The notes beneath the pieces were generated by a model. It did not search any database, was not told the DNA's origin, and saw only the letters and a program-made list of their open reading frames with translations. Shown in pieces: positions 43,797 to 55,547 of a stretch of 64,000 nucleotides of DNA. The stretch spans positions 15,865,117-15,929,116 of the forward strand of contig CM043009.1 in assembly GCA_023678885.1 (NCBI GenBank), in the 5' to 3' direction. This stretch comes from Pogostemon cablin (Eukaryota; Streptophyta; Magnoliopsida; Lamiales; Lamiaceae). The position numbers and the translations under genes are program-made. Each line of letters starts with the position of its first letter. Position 1 is the first letter of the stretch.

Positions 43797-45848
43797 ATGC
43801 GCTCTTAACATCCATTTGGTGTAATTCTAAATTCATACTAGCCACTATAGCCAACAGTAGACGAATCGAGGCAAACCTCACTACAGGTGAAAAAGTTTCT
43901 TCGTAGTCTATACCCTCTTGTTGAGTATAACCTTTTTCCACCAAGTGAGCTTTATCCTCTCTATTGATTCATCAACCTTTCTTTTAATTTTGAGAATCCA
44001 TTTATTCCCAATTGCCTTTCGTCCATTCGGATGATCTACAAGTTTCCAAACTTGATTTGATTTCATAGACTGCATTTCCTCTTTCATCGCTTTCATCCAT
44101 TTCTCCTTTGCCGGATAAGTCAGAGCTTCTTTAATATTTCTGGGCTCTTTCTCATCAATAGGAGAAGCATCTCCATTTTCTGGTGAAACATAGAAGGCAT
44201 ATCTTTCAATATCATAATGCCTTTTGGGCACATGTTTCTTAGAACTTTTCCGAGACAAAATGCTCTCATTGGGAATCGCCTGATCCTCAATCGGCAAATA
44301 TCTATAAAGATCCACACCATCAGCTAAACTACTACTCCCACTTGGATCTTGTAGGTATTGGTTATCTACTACCTCAAAAATAGATTCGGCATCCTTAATG
44401 CCCCCTCTACTAGGAAATTTAGTTTCCAGAAAATGAGCGTTACGTGATTCTGTCTCAGTTAAGCTCCCATCTTGATCTCCTATGAACACGTAACCCTTAG
44501 AATGTTCGCAGTATCTTATGAAGATACATTTTTTTCCTCTAGGACCCAACTTTCCATACTGACTCGATGAATCATATACGTTATAAGCTGCTGATCCCCA
44601 AGCTCTAAGGTTACTTAAGTCAAGTTTTCTACCCGTCCAAAGTTCATATGGAGTCAAAGCAACTAATTTAGAAGGCACATGATTAAGCACATAAGCTGTC
44701 ATAAGCAACGCATCTCCCCAAAAAGAGATCTGTAGATTAGCTTGTGCCATCATGGATTTCACCATCTCTAACAAAGTCCTATTTCTTCTTTCAGCAACAC
44801 CATTTTGTTGAGGCGTATAAGGAACGGTTAATTGTAGGATTATACCCTTTACATTACAACATTCCTTGAATTGTTCTGATAGATATTCATGTCCTCTATA
44901 AGTTCTTAAAACTTTGATAGATTTGTCCTTTTGATTTTCAACTTCACTCAAGAATCATCTAAAACAATCCAATGCTTCAGACTTATGAGATATCAAATAG
45001 ACATATCCAAAACGTGAATAATCATCAATGAATGTAATGAAATAGTGAGCTTCATGTCGTGCTTTCACATTTATAGGACCGCATATATCGGAATGGATTA
45101 CTTCTAATGGAGATTCAGCTTTAATGGCTTTACCAAAAGGTTTTCTAGTCATTTTTCTAGCAAGACAATGTTCGCATTTGGATAATTCAACTTTTGAAGA
45201 AAGACTCAACAATTTTTCTTTTACAAGTCTATTCATCCTATCTTACCCAAAATGACCCAATCTAGTATGCCAAATATTATCACTCACATTTGCATTACTA
45301 GAAGAACAAACATTTAGTAAATATGAATAATCATCGTAATAAAAAAAAGTTATTCTATTACAATATAAAACCATAAAACCATCATTCATATGTCCAGATG
45401 CATAACAAGTATCATCAATGCTAATTACCACAATATTTCTAGTAAATAATACATCATAACTCAAATTAAATAAAACTGAAACATAGATTAGATTTCGCGT
45501 GATTTCTGGAGCATAGAGAACATCATGTAGAATAAAGGCCCGACCATTGTCAAGGTCTAGTTTGCAAGTCCCAAGTCCTTTGACTTCGACTCGAGCATTG
45601 TTTCCCACATATATCCACCTAGTCCCATTTGGAACATAACGGAAACCTACAAAAGCTCCCCTGTCTCTCGTCACATGGTCCATTACTGCTGAGTCTATAA
45701 TCCACAACGGATAAGAATCAGTTAGCAAGACAATACTTGAGACATTAATTTCACACGAAACAGAAAAAGATAAATCTACCTTGTCCCTCCTGGGCTCAGG
45801 ACATTCACGTGCAAAGTGACCAAGCTTACCACAATTGTAACATGGCAT
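43797..45848 (-). pseudogene. Copia protease, integrase and N-terminal reverse transcriptase
   Basis: From 45848: CCHC knuckle CYNCGKLGHFARECPEPRR (end of gag), then protease PLWIIDSAVMDHVTRDRGAF, where the usual DSGA active site reads DSAV. The GAG-pre-integrase part ends IWHTRLGHFG, then TAA at 45243-45245. Integrase follows: CEHCLARKMTRKPF, HSDICGPINV, FITFIDDYSRFGYVYL, TGA at 44955-44957, then PQQNGVAERRNRTLLEM with the catalytic Glu. Next is the linker, and reverse transcriptase starts with KEEMQSMKSNQVWKLVDHP and GNKWILKIKRK. A frameshift near 43960 and the insertion at 43797 end it. Cuts and inserts Copia DNA when intact. Here inactive. Confidence 0.92.
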
Positions 45849-46655
45849 TTTGCTCTTATTTTTCTTATTCCTTTTGTTATGCTTCTTTTTCTTCTTCTGT
45901 TCATCAGTTTTGGTCGCTGGGTTGTTGTCATGTTTTTCACCATCAGATCATTTTTCCTTCTTTCCCTTCTTCCAATTCCTTTTCCTTTTGAAGCCCGAAG
46001 CTCATTTAGAAGTAGAACCGGCATAGAAGGCCCTAGAAGTTGGCTTTAAGTCTTCGAGCCTCTCATCTTCCAACTCAACATGACGTGCAACATCGTTGAA
46101 AGTTTTAATACTTTCATTATGAGTCAAGTTGACCTTCAGATATTCCCAACGATCAGGTAAAGAGTGGATCAGTGCTTAAATTTGTTGCTCATCAGAGAGA
46201 ATATGACCAGCAGTCTTAAGTTCGATTATCATATTAGACATATCCCTGAGATATTGTCTAATGTTATGATCAGATTTATTTTTGTAGGTGTCAAATTTAA
46301 TAGTCAACTGCCTAAGCCTTGTAACCGATGTACCACCATACTTCTCACAAAGATACACCCAGATATCATATGCGGTGGGATATTGCTCACATTCATGGAT
46401 CATCGGATCGATTACTGAGCTTACAAGGATACTAAGTGCAACTAAATTTTTCTTTTTCCATGCTTGATATGCATTTTGGTCACGCCTCCCTTGAGTTTCA
46501 TTTCCCGCACTTGGATTGGCCATGAATTGGTTTATAGCATCCAATGCATCTTGTTCATCTAACACGTACCAAATATTTTGAACGCCATGTGTCATAATTG
46601 TCACCATTGAGTTTCTCACCTTTGTTCAACTCAGCGACAATAAATTTTGATGCCA
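45780..46655 (-). pseudogene. Copia gag (UBN2-type)
   Basis: The minus strand opens with ATGGCATCAAAATTTATTGT at 46655 (MASKFIVAELNKGEKLNGDN), shifts frame near 46600, then reads YVLDEQDALDAINQFMANPS, PTAYDIWVYLCEKYGG, RLRQLTIKFDTYKNKSDHNI and MSNMIIELKTAGHILSDEQQ. TAA at 46176-46178 (Gln expected) is followed by ALIHSLP-type residues. A basic stretch (46024-45860) leads to the CCHC knuckle. Family: plant Copia gag. Confidence 0.88.
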
Positions 46656-47043
46656 TGATCTTTATTAGAGATTAAAGTGATTCAGTATGTTAACAATGTT
46701 TTATCAAATTTTATGTTAAGCAAAACAGAGACATCTCAATCAGTAACACAAGATTTAATCTCGAAAAATAGCTCGGAGACTACTAATCATCAATCTCATC
46801 AAGTGTCATAATACTAGATTCTTGTTTCAAAGCGTAAAACACATTTAAGGTTCAAGTAATCAACAATAACATTGAACAACCACTTATAAATAGAACATCA
46901 ACAACCATCCATAATGGTAAATAAATCGAGTTTCCAATTAGAAAATACAATTAAGAAAATCTACGGATAGAACCTCTAAATACGTCACTTGATTCCAAAT
47001 AATGACCATAATCAAAATCTATAGTCCCCACACTATAGATAGC
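46656..47043 (-). other. Copia leader segment upstream of gag
   Basis: AT-rich, no frame recognised. Confidence 0.4.
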
Positions 47044-47508
47044 TCATGCCAAAGGATATATAAGAGGATTCTTTATTTGACTCTTTTTTCGACTTCTCAG
47101 TCTTAAACAATCAGAGCGTCGAAACCCACCCATACTTAAGCAAGCCGATCTTAGTGCCTGTCTTTTATCTTCTTCTAAAGAAGCAATCATCAAATCATGC
47201 ATCATATGAAGACCATTGGGCTCCACACTGTAAGTCTCCCTATGAGCCCAAAACTCCTTTTGTAAGTAGAGAGATAAAGTGTTAGCCCAAGTCTTAGGAC
47301 TAGAAATCTTAACATACAGTCTAGTTGGGAAAATTTTATTTGTGATCAAGAACAACAAATGGTTGTATAGCTCAAACAGTTCGAATACGTGGTCCCTAAC
47401 ATTGTGTGTTGGCTTAATTTTGTTGTTCAAAAATTCATGAAGGACTTCATGTTTGGTCCTGAAGTCCTTTATTGAAACTGTTCTCCTCCTTGATGCCATG
47501 CCTATGAG
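47044..47508 (-). pseudogene. additional gag-like ORF in the Copia leader
   Basis: Starts MASRRRTVSIKDFRTKHEVL and runs 154 residues. VRDHVFELFELYNHLLFLIT and PKTWANTLSLYLQKEF follow the pattern of the second half of Copia gag domains (a V-DHV-L motif, then SW--TL-LYL). The end is basic. It lies upstream of the true gag, so it is either a duplicated and decayed gag or part of an inserted second element. Assignment is tentative. Confidence 0.4.
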
Positions 47509-47523
47509 AAAATGAGCAACCAA

Positions 47524-48693
47524 AACAATACACCCTGGTGTTAGTCAAATTATATCACATGAATTTCCACTCCATATAATGCATATGGAAATAAATTCCC
47601 AAGATGCAATAGGCATATTCACAAGTGAATGAGTTCAACTCTCTTTGGCTCCCACTTTCATAGGCTACAAGAGTTTGAACAATTCAACATCACAATGAAT
47701 TTCTAATTAAATTACATATTAAGGTGCATAATCAACATAAAATGCAACCAAATGGCTACCACATAGGTTTGTATTCAACAAATATTTCATAAAATGAAGT
47801 AAAACCACACATACACACTAAAAATGACGTCAAACGCTCTGAAAATATCACCATTGGACTCCATGCATCGAAACACATCAGAATACATCGAAAAATTGCC
47901 GAAAAACTCCGTGGCTTGCCGTCTTGAGCTGCCACGCGCCCGGACGCGCTCTTACGCACTGGCTGCCGGTAGGTTACTGTCCGGCGTGTGTACTACACTC
48001 GCCACCGCCAGAGAAGGTGTCTGTCGGCACGTGAACTCCACGCGCCACTGCCAGAGTCACCGGTCATCGATGCGTGGGCGTCACGCGGCACCACTGGAGC
48101 CGTCGTATGCCGACGCGTGACCTTCACATGCCACCTCCGGTCGCCTGCCCTCCGGTGGGCTGTGGTCCCAGGGTGACTCGCCTGGTTTGAACCGGTTCAG
48201 CCTGGTCTGACCTGGTCCGACCCAATTCAGAGCTAGTTATATTTTAATTATAGAAAGGTCCCTGAACTTTCTCTAATTTTCAAAAAACGACCCCTCAATT
48301 TTCTGAAACTTTACAAATTTGGCCCAATTTCGGAAAAAATTCCAAAAAATCATAACTTGAGTTTTAGAAGGCCAAAAAATGCACAAAAAATACTGACAGA
48401 CTCCTCTCGACAAAGCTTATCCAGTGGTATAAACAAAACATGCTTTTACATGCACAAAAAAATAACAAAAAGTAACACACTCAAGTATCCATGGTGAATC
48501 ACAACGTCATATACACATATCCACTGGAAACAAAGTAATCTGCCTCAAAATTACATTAATGACCCATCAATGTCACATAATACAACTATCATATAACACT
48601 AAACATGAATCATTCAAGGGCATTAAATCATAAAGACAGAAAAACTTTAAACCCATGATTCCAGAGACAAAGAAAAACGGAGTACCAATCATT
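47524..48693 (-). other. 5' leader of the Copia element, with a GC-rich stretch
   Basis: Between primer site and first ORF. 47930-48230 is GC-rich with repeated CACGCG, GGTGGC and CTGGTCTGACCTGGTC-like phrases. Short frames on both strands are not supported as genes. Confidence 0.5.
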
Positions 48694-48706
48694 GGCTCTG
48701 ATACCA
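48694..48706 (-). promoter_or_regulatory. primer-binding site, initiator tRNA-Met type
   Basis: The minus strand reads TGGTATCAGAGCC one base after the 5' LTR, the standard plant Copia primer site. This fixes the minus orientation. Confidence 0.92.
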
Positions 48707-48707
48707 A

Positions 48708-49123
48708 TGTTGGAAAACTCACATTTTTAAAACATAAACCCTTAGCGTACTTAGTGAGAAATCTCTTACCTCTCACCGTAGGATTATGTTACAGCGGAAG
48801 AACACGTACTTACCGATTGATACTCATGTTAGTATCTCTGGAACAAATCTTTAACACGGAGTTGAAAGATTATGATTCACAATTTTTTATTAGAACTGGA
48901 TGAAGAATACGAGAGAAAAAAACAAACAAGAATACATTGTCAGAAATGTTTCTTCATTTATGCTTATCCGCATATGTATGCGACCTCCTGCGCAGTTTCC
49001 TTTATCCAAATCAAATAAGGAAACCGTGAGAAAACCGCAGGAGTTACATAACTCCCTCTCTCACCGCACCACATCATTTATATGTGGAAAATAATAAATA
49101 AATAATATTAATTATTATTTATA
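48708..49123 (-). repeat. 5' LTR of the Copia element, uninterrupted
   Basis: 416 bp, matching the split LTR at 23390-24784. Its terminal CA on the plus-strand right end has changed (TATA for TACA). Confidence 0.93.
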
Positions 49124-49703
49124 GTTCCACTACTCAATATTTTACTCTTACCATACCATATTATTTTAAAATTAAGCATCGAATATTGTATGGCAGTATG
49201 GGTATGTGTTCTTAGTCCCATTTTTTATATCAAAATGATTTCAGAGTAAGAGTACTCTATCGTTGTTGTACACGTGTGACCAAGTAATAAAATTTATAAG
49301 TATGTCGTCCCAAGAGAAAGTAAACTCATAGTTGTATCCAGATTTGTAATCAATTATGCTTTGTAAGAGTGATAAGATTGAAGGTTTGGTTTTATACTAA
49401 TAATTACTCTAATCAATTAACTAAAGAAAACAATTAACAACTAATAGTTTCAACTATCAAGCAAGTAACAAGATGAATGGAATGTGGATAGAATGTATTT
49501 AAGAAGAGAGCAAGGCTAACCATACTCATGGTTAAGAAACTAGCCAGATATGCATGACTCTTAACATTGAACTTCATTAATTATGGACTAAAAGCAATCA
49601 TATTTTTACCCTTAATTCCTATGGCCAAGGCAATTAAGTTCTCGACTCTTTGACAAGTCCAAATCTCCTAGGATTGTCTTACTCTCAATTCCCATTAAGG
49701 TAC
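49124..49703 (-). repeat. left fragment of an older Gypsy-like sequence, possibly LTR
   Basis: 580 bp between the Copia element and Athila-like element 2. It continues at 57401 when element 2 (with GGTAC) is removed. Near the Copia junction, GGTATG and CATACC-type phrases occur on both sides (23360-23385 and 49150-49215), so the Copia target may have been another small repeat. Boundaries unresolved. Confidence 0.35.
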
Positions 49704-51561
49704 TGATGAGAGTGGAAATTAACGTGTTTTAGTGTCCAATTGAAAACCTTCTTGATTGGAATTTTTCTCATATATTAGCACAAGTATCTTATATTCAATA
49801 TATGTGAGAAAAAGGTGCACTTGAGGTGTTTTATTATGTTTTAGGTGGAAAAAGGATTAAAAGTGCAAAGTTGGAGAAAAGGTGCAACTTGTGCAATGAA
49901 TGCTGAAAAACGCACGTCCAACTTGTGCAATTTTTATGTGTTTTTTGGAGATCAAAAATGGTGTTGAGATAACCACGGAAGAGAGGGTCATTTTGGCGTA
50001 AAGAACACCTCAATTGGAATCTAAACGAGAAAGTTATGATCAAAATGGTAACGTCATGCGAGCTATGCCGAACAGAATGGCTGTGTCATTTTCCATGGCT
50101 TGTTACACCCTCAAATCTTGGATTTTTTTGTGAGTTATTTATATGAATAGAAAGCCAAGGAAGAGAGGATCGCATGAGCGGAAGAATCACTCAAATCGGA
50201 GTCCGGATGTGGAAGTTATACGCGAAATGGTGAGACTGCGCACTGCAGTTCGACCATGAGTTCGACCATGACACAAGCGGTTCGACCATGTGTCGTGGTC
50301 GAACTAGAAGCCTGAACAATCATAAAATCGGGATTTTTACCCCCTGCTCATGAATTTTCGTGCTTTCCAAGAAAAAGCCCATCCTAGGTCCATAAGGAGA
50401 GCTTACAAGTATAAAAGGGGATGTAGATCACACCAAGAGAATACAATAGAGAGACGGATTGGATACAACACAACACAACCATCCTACACCCCACAAGGGG
50501 GGTTCACCCCCCAACCATCATCCACATCCTTTCCTCTATCCATCCATCACTTCAAAGATTCGTCTGTGGAATCAAGAGGAGAACCAAGAGGAGGATTCAA
50601 GATGGAGAAGGACGCGATGACTCCCACATATTTTATTCGTTTCCTAATTTATCTTGTATTTTTCAGATATCCGGGTAAGATCTATGCAACACCCATGATT
50701 GTTCTTTGTAACATCATGGGCTAGAGCCTTTTTGGTAGAACTAGGGTTGTGAAGATTTTTACCAATTAATTGAACTTTCGTGTGTAAACTCCGTACAACA
50801 CTACTTGTGGATTTATTTTATATATGATTGTGCCTTTTATACTCACGGTCGTTTTGTGCATTATTAACTGTTACGTAGAGTCTAAATACATATCTTGGTT
50901 ATTGATTGAGTGCGTTCACTGCTGAGCAGGATTCCATGTTATGATTCTAAGTGAGGGGACTCCGAAGTTTCATTAGAACTATCATATATGAATACTTATT
51001 AATTGAATTGAATTCGGGTTATTAAGTAGGATATAGAGGATAACTTCATAGTACCTATAAAGGGAGATCATATCGGGTTAGAGTACCAATTGGCCAGGAA
51101 AATAATTGATACTGATAGTACCTAGAAAGGGGGGTGATATTATATCTCTTGCTCCGAGGTTATTAACACGTGTTACACGCATGTTTACTTGTGTCTATAG
51201 AGTAGATATGCATGGTTTAGTGATGCGTCCATATTCCACAAGGTAGAGTCGGACATCAACACATGGAAGGGAAGTTAAGTAATAAAACTGGATTACCCTA
51301 GAGCTACCTATTCTCCTACTTGATCCACTTTCGTATTCTTCGAGTGATATTTTATTTAATTTATTATTTTACTTAATTTTTTATTAGTTAATCATTCAAT
51401 CTTCAAACGTTATTGCCTTACGTCTTAATTAATTTAGTAAATAATTAAATTGATAATACGCCGTCCTTTGGGTTTGATAATCACTTGGTCGCTTGCTTAA
51501 GCTGCAACTGATATTTTTATTACTTGGGGATTAATTTTGCGTGTAAAGAAAATACGCATCA
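49704..51561 (+). repeat. 5' LTR of Athila-like element 2
   Basis: 95-bp modules at 49966-50064 and 50147-50242, half-site cluster at 50250-50305, TATA box at 50410-50416, G6/C6 hairpin at 50497-50512. The 3' part contains a block very similar to element 1. Confidence 0.92.
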
Positions 51562-51566
51562 AGTTC

Positions 51567-51585
51567 TAGGCGCCATTTTCGTGGA
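51567..51585 (+). promoter_or_regulatory. degenerate primer-binding site
   Basis: TAGGCGCCATTTTCGTGGA where element 1 has TGGCGCCGTTGCCGGGGA. Several mismatches suggest loss of priming. Confidence 0.65.
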
Positions 51586-51729
51586 CGACTGTTATTATTA
51601 ATTTATTATTTCTAGTTGATTAAAATTTTTATTTGTGATTATTTCTATCTAACCTTGAATTTTTCTGAGGCACTTGTGCACTAGTAAAAGAAGAGGAAGA
51701 AAAAGAAGAAGTAACACATAGTGCTAAAC

Positions 51730-52380
51730 ATGGCCGGTGCAAGGCAGAATCCAGATAATGTTGCCATACGTGAAATTTTCACGAATTATGGAATTAGTAA
51801 CATGGGGTTGATAGGAGCAAGGGGGGAAGATGATGATTTTGAGATACATCCCACTCTTATTAACATGGTGGAGAAGAATCCCTTTTCTGGAGGTTGTTTT
51901 GAAGATCCATATCAGCATCTCCGAAAATTTCTTGGTTATGCAAACACTCAGAAAGGTGTTGGAGCTAATGATAATGCTAGAAAAATCATCCTATTCAAGT
52001 TCTATTTGATTGATGGAGCAGAAGATTGGTATGAGACTCTTGATGCCATAGATTGCACTACATGGGACCAACTGCAGCAGAAGTTCTTAGAGAGATATAT
52101 GTCACCCTCAAGGATCTTAAGAATGAAGCAAGACATCATCGAATTTGTTATAAATCAGGGTGAGAAATTTTATGAGGCGTGGGATAGGTTTAAAGACATG
52201 CTCAGGAGGTGCCCGCAACATGGAATGTCTAAGGCTCAATACATAAGTATCTTCTACTATGGATTGGATTGTGAGTCGAATATTTTTATTGATGCATCAT
52301 CAGGAGGAGAGCTGTTATCTAAATTAGCAATAGAAGCAGAAAATTTGTTTGAAGACATCTCTATAAATTCACGTGACTGA
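51730..52380 (+). pseudogene. gag of Athila-like element 2
   Basis: ATG 51730 gives MAGARQNPDNVAIREIFTNY, aligning residue by residue with element 1 gag through NPFSGGCFEDPYQHLRKFL and YEAWDRFKDMLRRCPQHGMS, with Trp where element 1 has a stop. It ends at TGA 52378-52380, the codon where element 1 has TAG. The frame upstream of that stop is intact for 216 residues. Confidence 0.85.
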
Positions 52381-53755
52381 CCTACGGAAAGAGTAAGAGG
52401 ATCATATGTACTTGACAAGGTAGCACAGGTTGAATATCAAGTGGTGAAGCCGAATAGGGATGATGAGATCGTCTCTAGTCTAGCTAATATCAACAAGTTA
52501 CTAGAGTCCCAACAGAAGCAGATTACAGAGTTGACACTAAGGGGGCCTAGTGTGAAGTAGCATGAAGTGAAGAGTGTTGAAGATACTTTCAATCGATATA
52601 TGGCTAAGAATGATGCAAGAGTTGATCGTCTTGAAGCTACTATGAACTCTAATCATGCAGATTTGTTTAAGAAGATGAAGGAGCTTACTTTGATTATGGG
52701 GCAGATGACCACGAACATTAATTAATTGACACAACAATTGGAGATTAAAGCCATCACGTTAAGGTCTAGAACGCAGTACGAGGGATCGATGAAGCCGAAA
52801 ATAAATTTTGAAGCTCCAGGAGCACGATTCGACCAAGCTAACAGGTCGAATCACATTATGAAAGTCGAACCAAGAACCTGGGCAACCTCCGGAGCTTTCA
52901 GTTGACCGATTCGACATCGACCATTATGGTTCGACCAACCCTGTTGGTCAAATCGAGGTCGAACCAGCATGTTCTCAAGACTCTGATGTCGGGTTCGACC
53001 AACCTAGCCATGGTTCGACCAACCCAGTTGGTCGAACTAAGGTCGAACCAGCCTGTATACATTGCTCTGTTTTGTCTAAAGCTCAATTCGACCACGATCA
53101 CTCCAGTTCGACCAACCCTACTGGTCGAACTCAGGTCGAATAGCACCGTCCCGCGCACTCTGTTTTGTCTGATGCTCGATTCGACCACGATCACTACCGT
53201 TTGACCAAACCAGTTGGTCGAACCGGCCTGTAAGGGAGAGAATGCACGTTCAGGTTTGCAGTTCGACCACTCAGCAACCTTGGTCGAACTCAGGTCGAAT
53301 CATTTTATTCTGCACCATTTTCCATGCCGAATGCTTTACATGATGTTAATGCTACTGCTATGTCATCCCAAGGACAGAATACTGAGCTTATAGTGGAAAA
53401 TAATTGGGAAAGAGCAAAGAGGTTGAGAGCCGAGAAGCTTAGACTGCACATGGATAATGAAGATGTGGTTTTCTCTCTTGATCAAGCAATGTAGATGCCA
53501 ATGGAGACTCAATCATGCAAGAGCATAGATGTGATTTCTAACTTTTTTAATCTTGATTTTTCTAAGATAGATGATTCTGAATTTAAGTGGAAGATTGACA
53601 AGGAGGTGTCTAGACAGCCATAGGAGGAAGGAAATTCTGAGGATCATATTCTTGTTACCAAGAAAGGTGAGGTGTTGAGTGTAGACAAGAAGAGGGAAAG
53701 AAAGTACTTGAAGGTGAGGATGCGAGAAGACCGCCCTCTGATCCAGTAGTCTACA
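52381..53755 (+). pseudogene. decayed gag tail with half-site array, protease deleted
   Basis: Continues the element 1 alignment (EYQVVKPNRDDEIVSSLANI) with further stops and frameshifts. 52828-53302 holds 5-6 units with GGTTCGACC/GGTCGAACC-type half-sites, more diverged than in element 1. At about 53432 the sequence jumps from GAGAGCCGAGAAG straight to CTTAGACTGCACATGG, which in element 1 are separated by about 640 bp that encode the protease active site. Confidence 0.8.
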
Positions 53756-55535
53756 AAGTGGTATTCCATCGTGACTCTTCGACGTTAAACATGAGCGCCT
53801 GTTGGGGGCTTGCCCTTCCGTTTTAATGCTTTATTTTTTCGTGTGAGTAAGAAATTTTATATTTAAGGATCTTACTAATCGGCAATTACATCTCTTTGCA
53901 AACTTATTTTTAACTTACGTTTTTACTAAGTTTGGGGGGTGTGATGTTATTACCTCATTGCAGCACCAAGAGTATAATCTTTTCTTTGTAATGTTTGCTA
54001 GGGGAGTTAATTTTTTGCGGTATGTTAAAATTTTAATCGGTTTTGATGTGTCGATTTTTTACAATTTGCCTAGTGTACAGTGGTTTTTCTAGTGTGTGGA
54101 GTCGATTATATAGTCAATTGAGTCATTCTTATAGTTCTCTTATTTTATTATTTACGAATCCTGTGATGATGAGATATGTTGAGCTTTGATGATAGAAACA
54201 GGTAAACTGAGGCTTTGACATGGCCGAGTTGAACAACTCGAGGAGCTCGTGCATACGTTGAAAAAAAATCAGGTGCCCTCGTTTTCTTATTCTAATTCTT
54301 ATGTGTGCTTTTAATTCATAGAGTGGAAGGATTGAGTTTATATTTTTGGTGATCCATATGAGCTTATATTGTTTAAATCGTGCTTGGAATTCATATGCTC
54401 TTGAAATTGATGAAGGAAGTGTACTTGACTTATATTGTGGTATGAAGCTTTATGTGTACTTGTGGGATATTACTTACCATGAAAAGTGCTCTATTACTTG
54501 TTAAATACCCATGTGAGATTATGAGCCTTATTCTTGTACATAAACACATGATATTTCTTTTCTGGTGAGTATCATTCTTGTGCATGTATTCTAGAACTTG
54601 CCTCTTGTCTTACTTTAAACTACATATGTGTTAGATGATGGGAGAAGATTTTAGGTCATCTTTGAATTTATGACTCACTTTGCCAAATAATTTCCTACCA
54701 AAGAATTATATATCCATAGTTAGCCCTTTTGAGTCTAAAGCCTTATTTCTTTGGCAACCTACGAAGATAGCCACTTTGATATCCTATTTGAGCCTTAAAT
54801 TCCTATATTTAGTGGATAATTAAATTCTGTCAAAGTGTGTGGATTGATTTTCATGAAGTTGTACAAGTGATTATGAGCTGAAAAATAAGTTGCTTAGGGG
54901 TAGTGCTCGAAACTGGTACCCCGAGATGTTAGAGGTAGTGCCCGCAACTGGTACCTCGAGAAAAAAGAAAGGAAAGAAAAAAAATATTGAGCTTGAAGGA
55001 AATGAGAGAAAAGAAAATTAGAAGAGCATGAAGCTGGATAGCCTTGAAGTGTAAAAAATCTACAGTACAAAAGATCTCCGGTTTTAATTCTCTACTAATT
55101 AAGTCACTTATCCATATGTTTCCTACCCTTACCCTTCCAACGTTACATCCAAAAGAAAAGTCCTTTTTGATCTCATTGTCGAATTATACTTTTAGTAGTG
55201 GAGAGTTTGAGACTTTTGGCAAGCTTATGGTTACGCATGCACTTGAATTGAATCAGAGCGTAAATACCTTAGCCCATAAGTGTATATCTTTTACACTTGA
55301 GTGAGAGTGATATATATTTCCCGTGAGAACATGTTAATGGAGCTTTTAAATTGGTGGTGATTGTCTTAACTTGTTTGCTATGAATTGATTATTGCATGTA
55401 ATGAGAGTTGCATGACCTAAGTGAGGACAATTGTATTATGAATGGGGTATTTGTCATAGTCCTTGTTTTTCTGCTAATTTTCATACTCTCTTTCTCTTTA
55501 TTTTTATTTTGTTGCCTCCGGATGAGCAACAGGTA
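53756..55535 (+). other. 3' non-coding region of Athila-like element 2
   Basis: Aligns with 30866-32696 of element 1, with small indels. No enzyme domains. Confidence 0.7.
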
Positions 55536-55547
55536 ACTTTGGGGGAT
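55536..55547 (+). promoter_or_regulatory. polypurine tract of Athila-like element 2
   Basis: AACTTTGGGGGAT abuts the 3' LTR. Confidence 0.7.

Larger units (their letters stand above)
23390..49123 (-). mobile_element. Ty1/Copia LTR retrotransposon, complete but decayed, with three nested insertions
   Basis: Flanked by the 5-bp target duplication GTTCC (23385-23389 and 49124-49128). Both LTRs are 416 bp once the hAT-like insertion is removed, with TG...CA termini on the minus strand except for one base change in the 5' LTR. Minus-strand order: 5' LTR, Met-type primer site, GC-rich leader, extra gag-like ORF, gag with CCHC knuckle, protease, integrase, reverse transcriptase, RNase H, polypurine tract, 3' LTR. 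Integrase before reverse transcriptase defines Copia. Subtracting the hAT-like (971+8 bp), Athila-like (8526+5 bp) and TR-GAG-like (8287+5 bp) insertions leaves about 7.9 kb. Several stops and frameshifts make it non-functional. Confidence 0.93.

Noticed and set aside
47824..48176. Plus-strand frames of 98 and 62 codons in the GC-rich Copia leader
   Set aside because: Antisense to the element, no family match, composition-driven.
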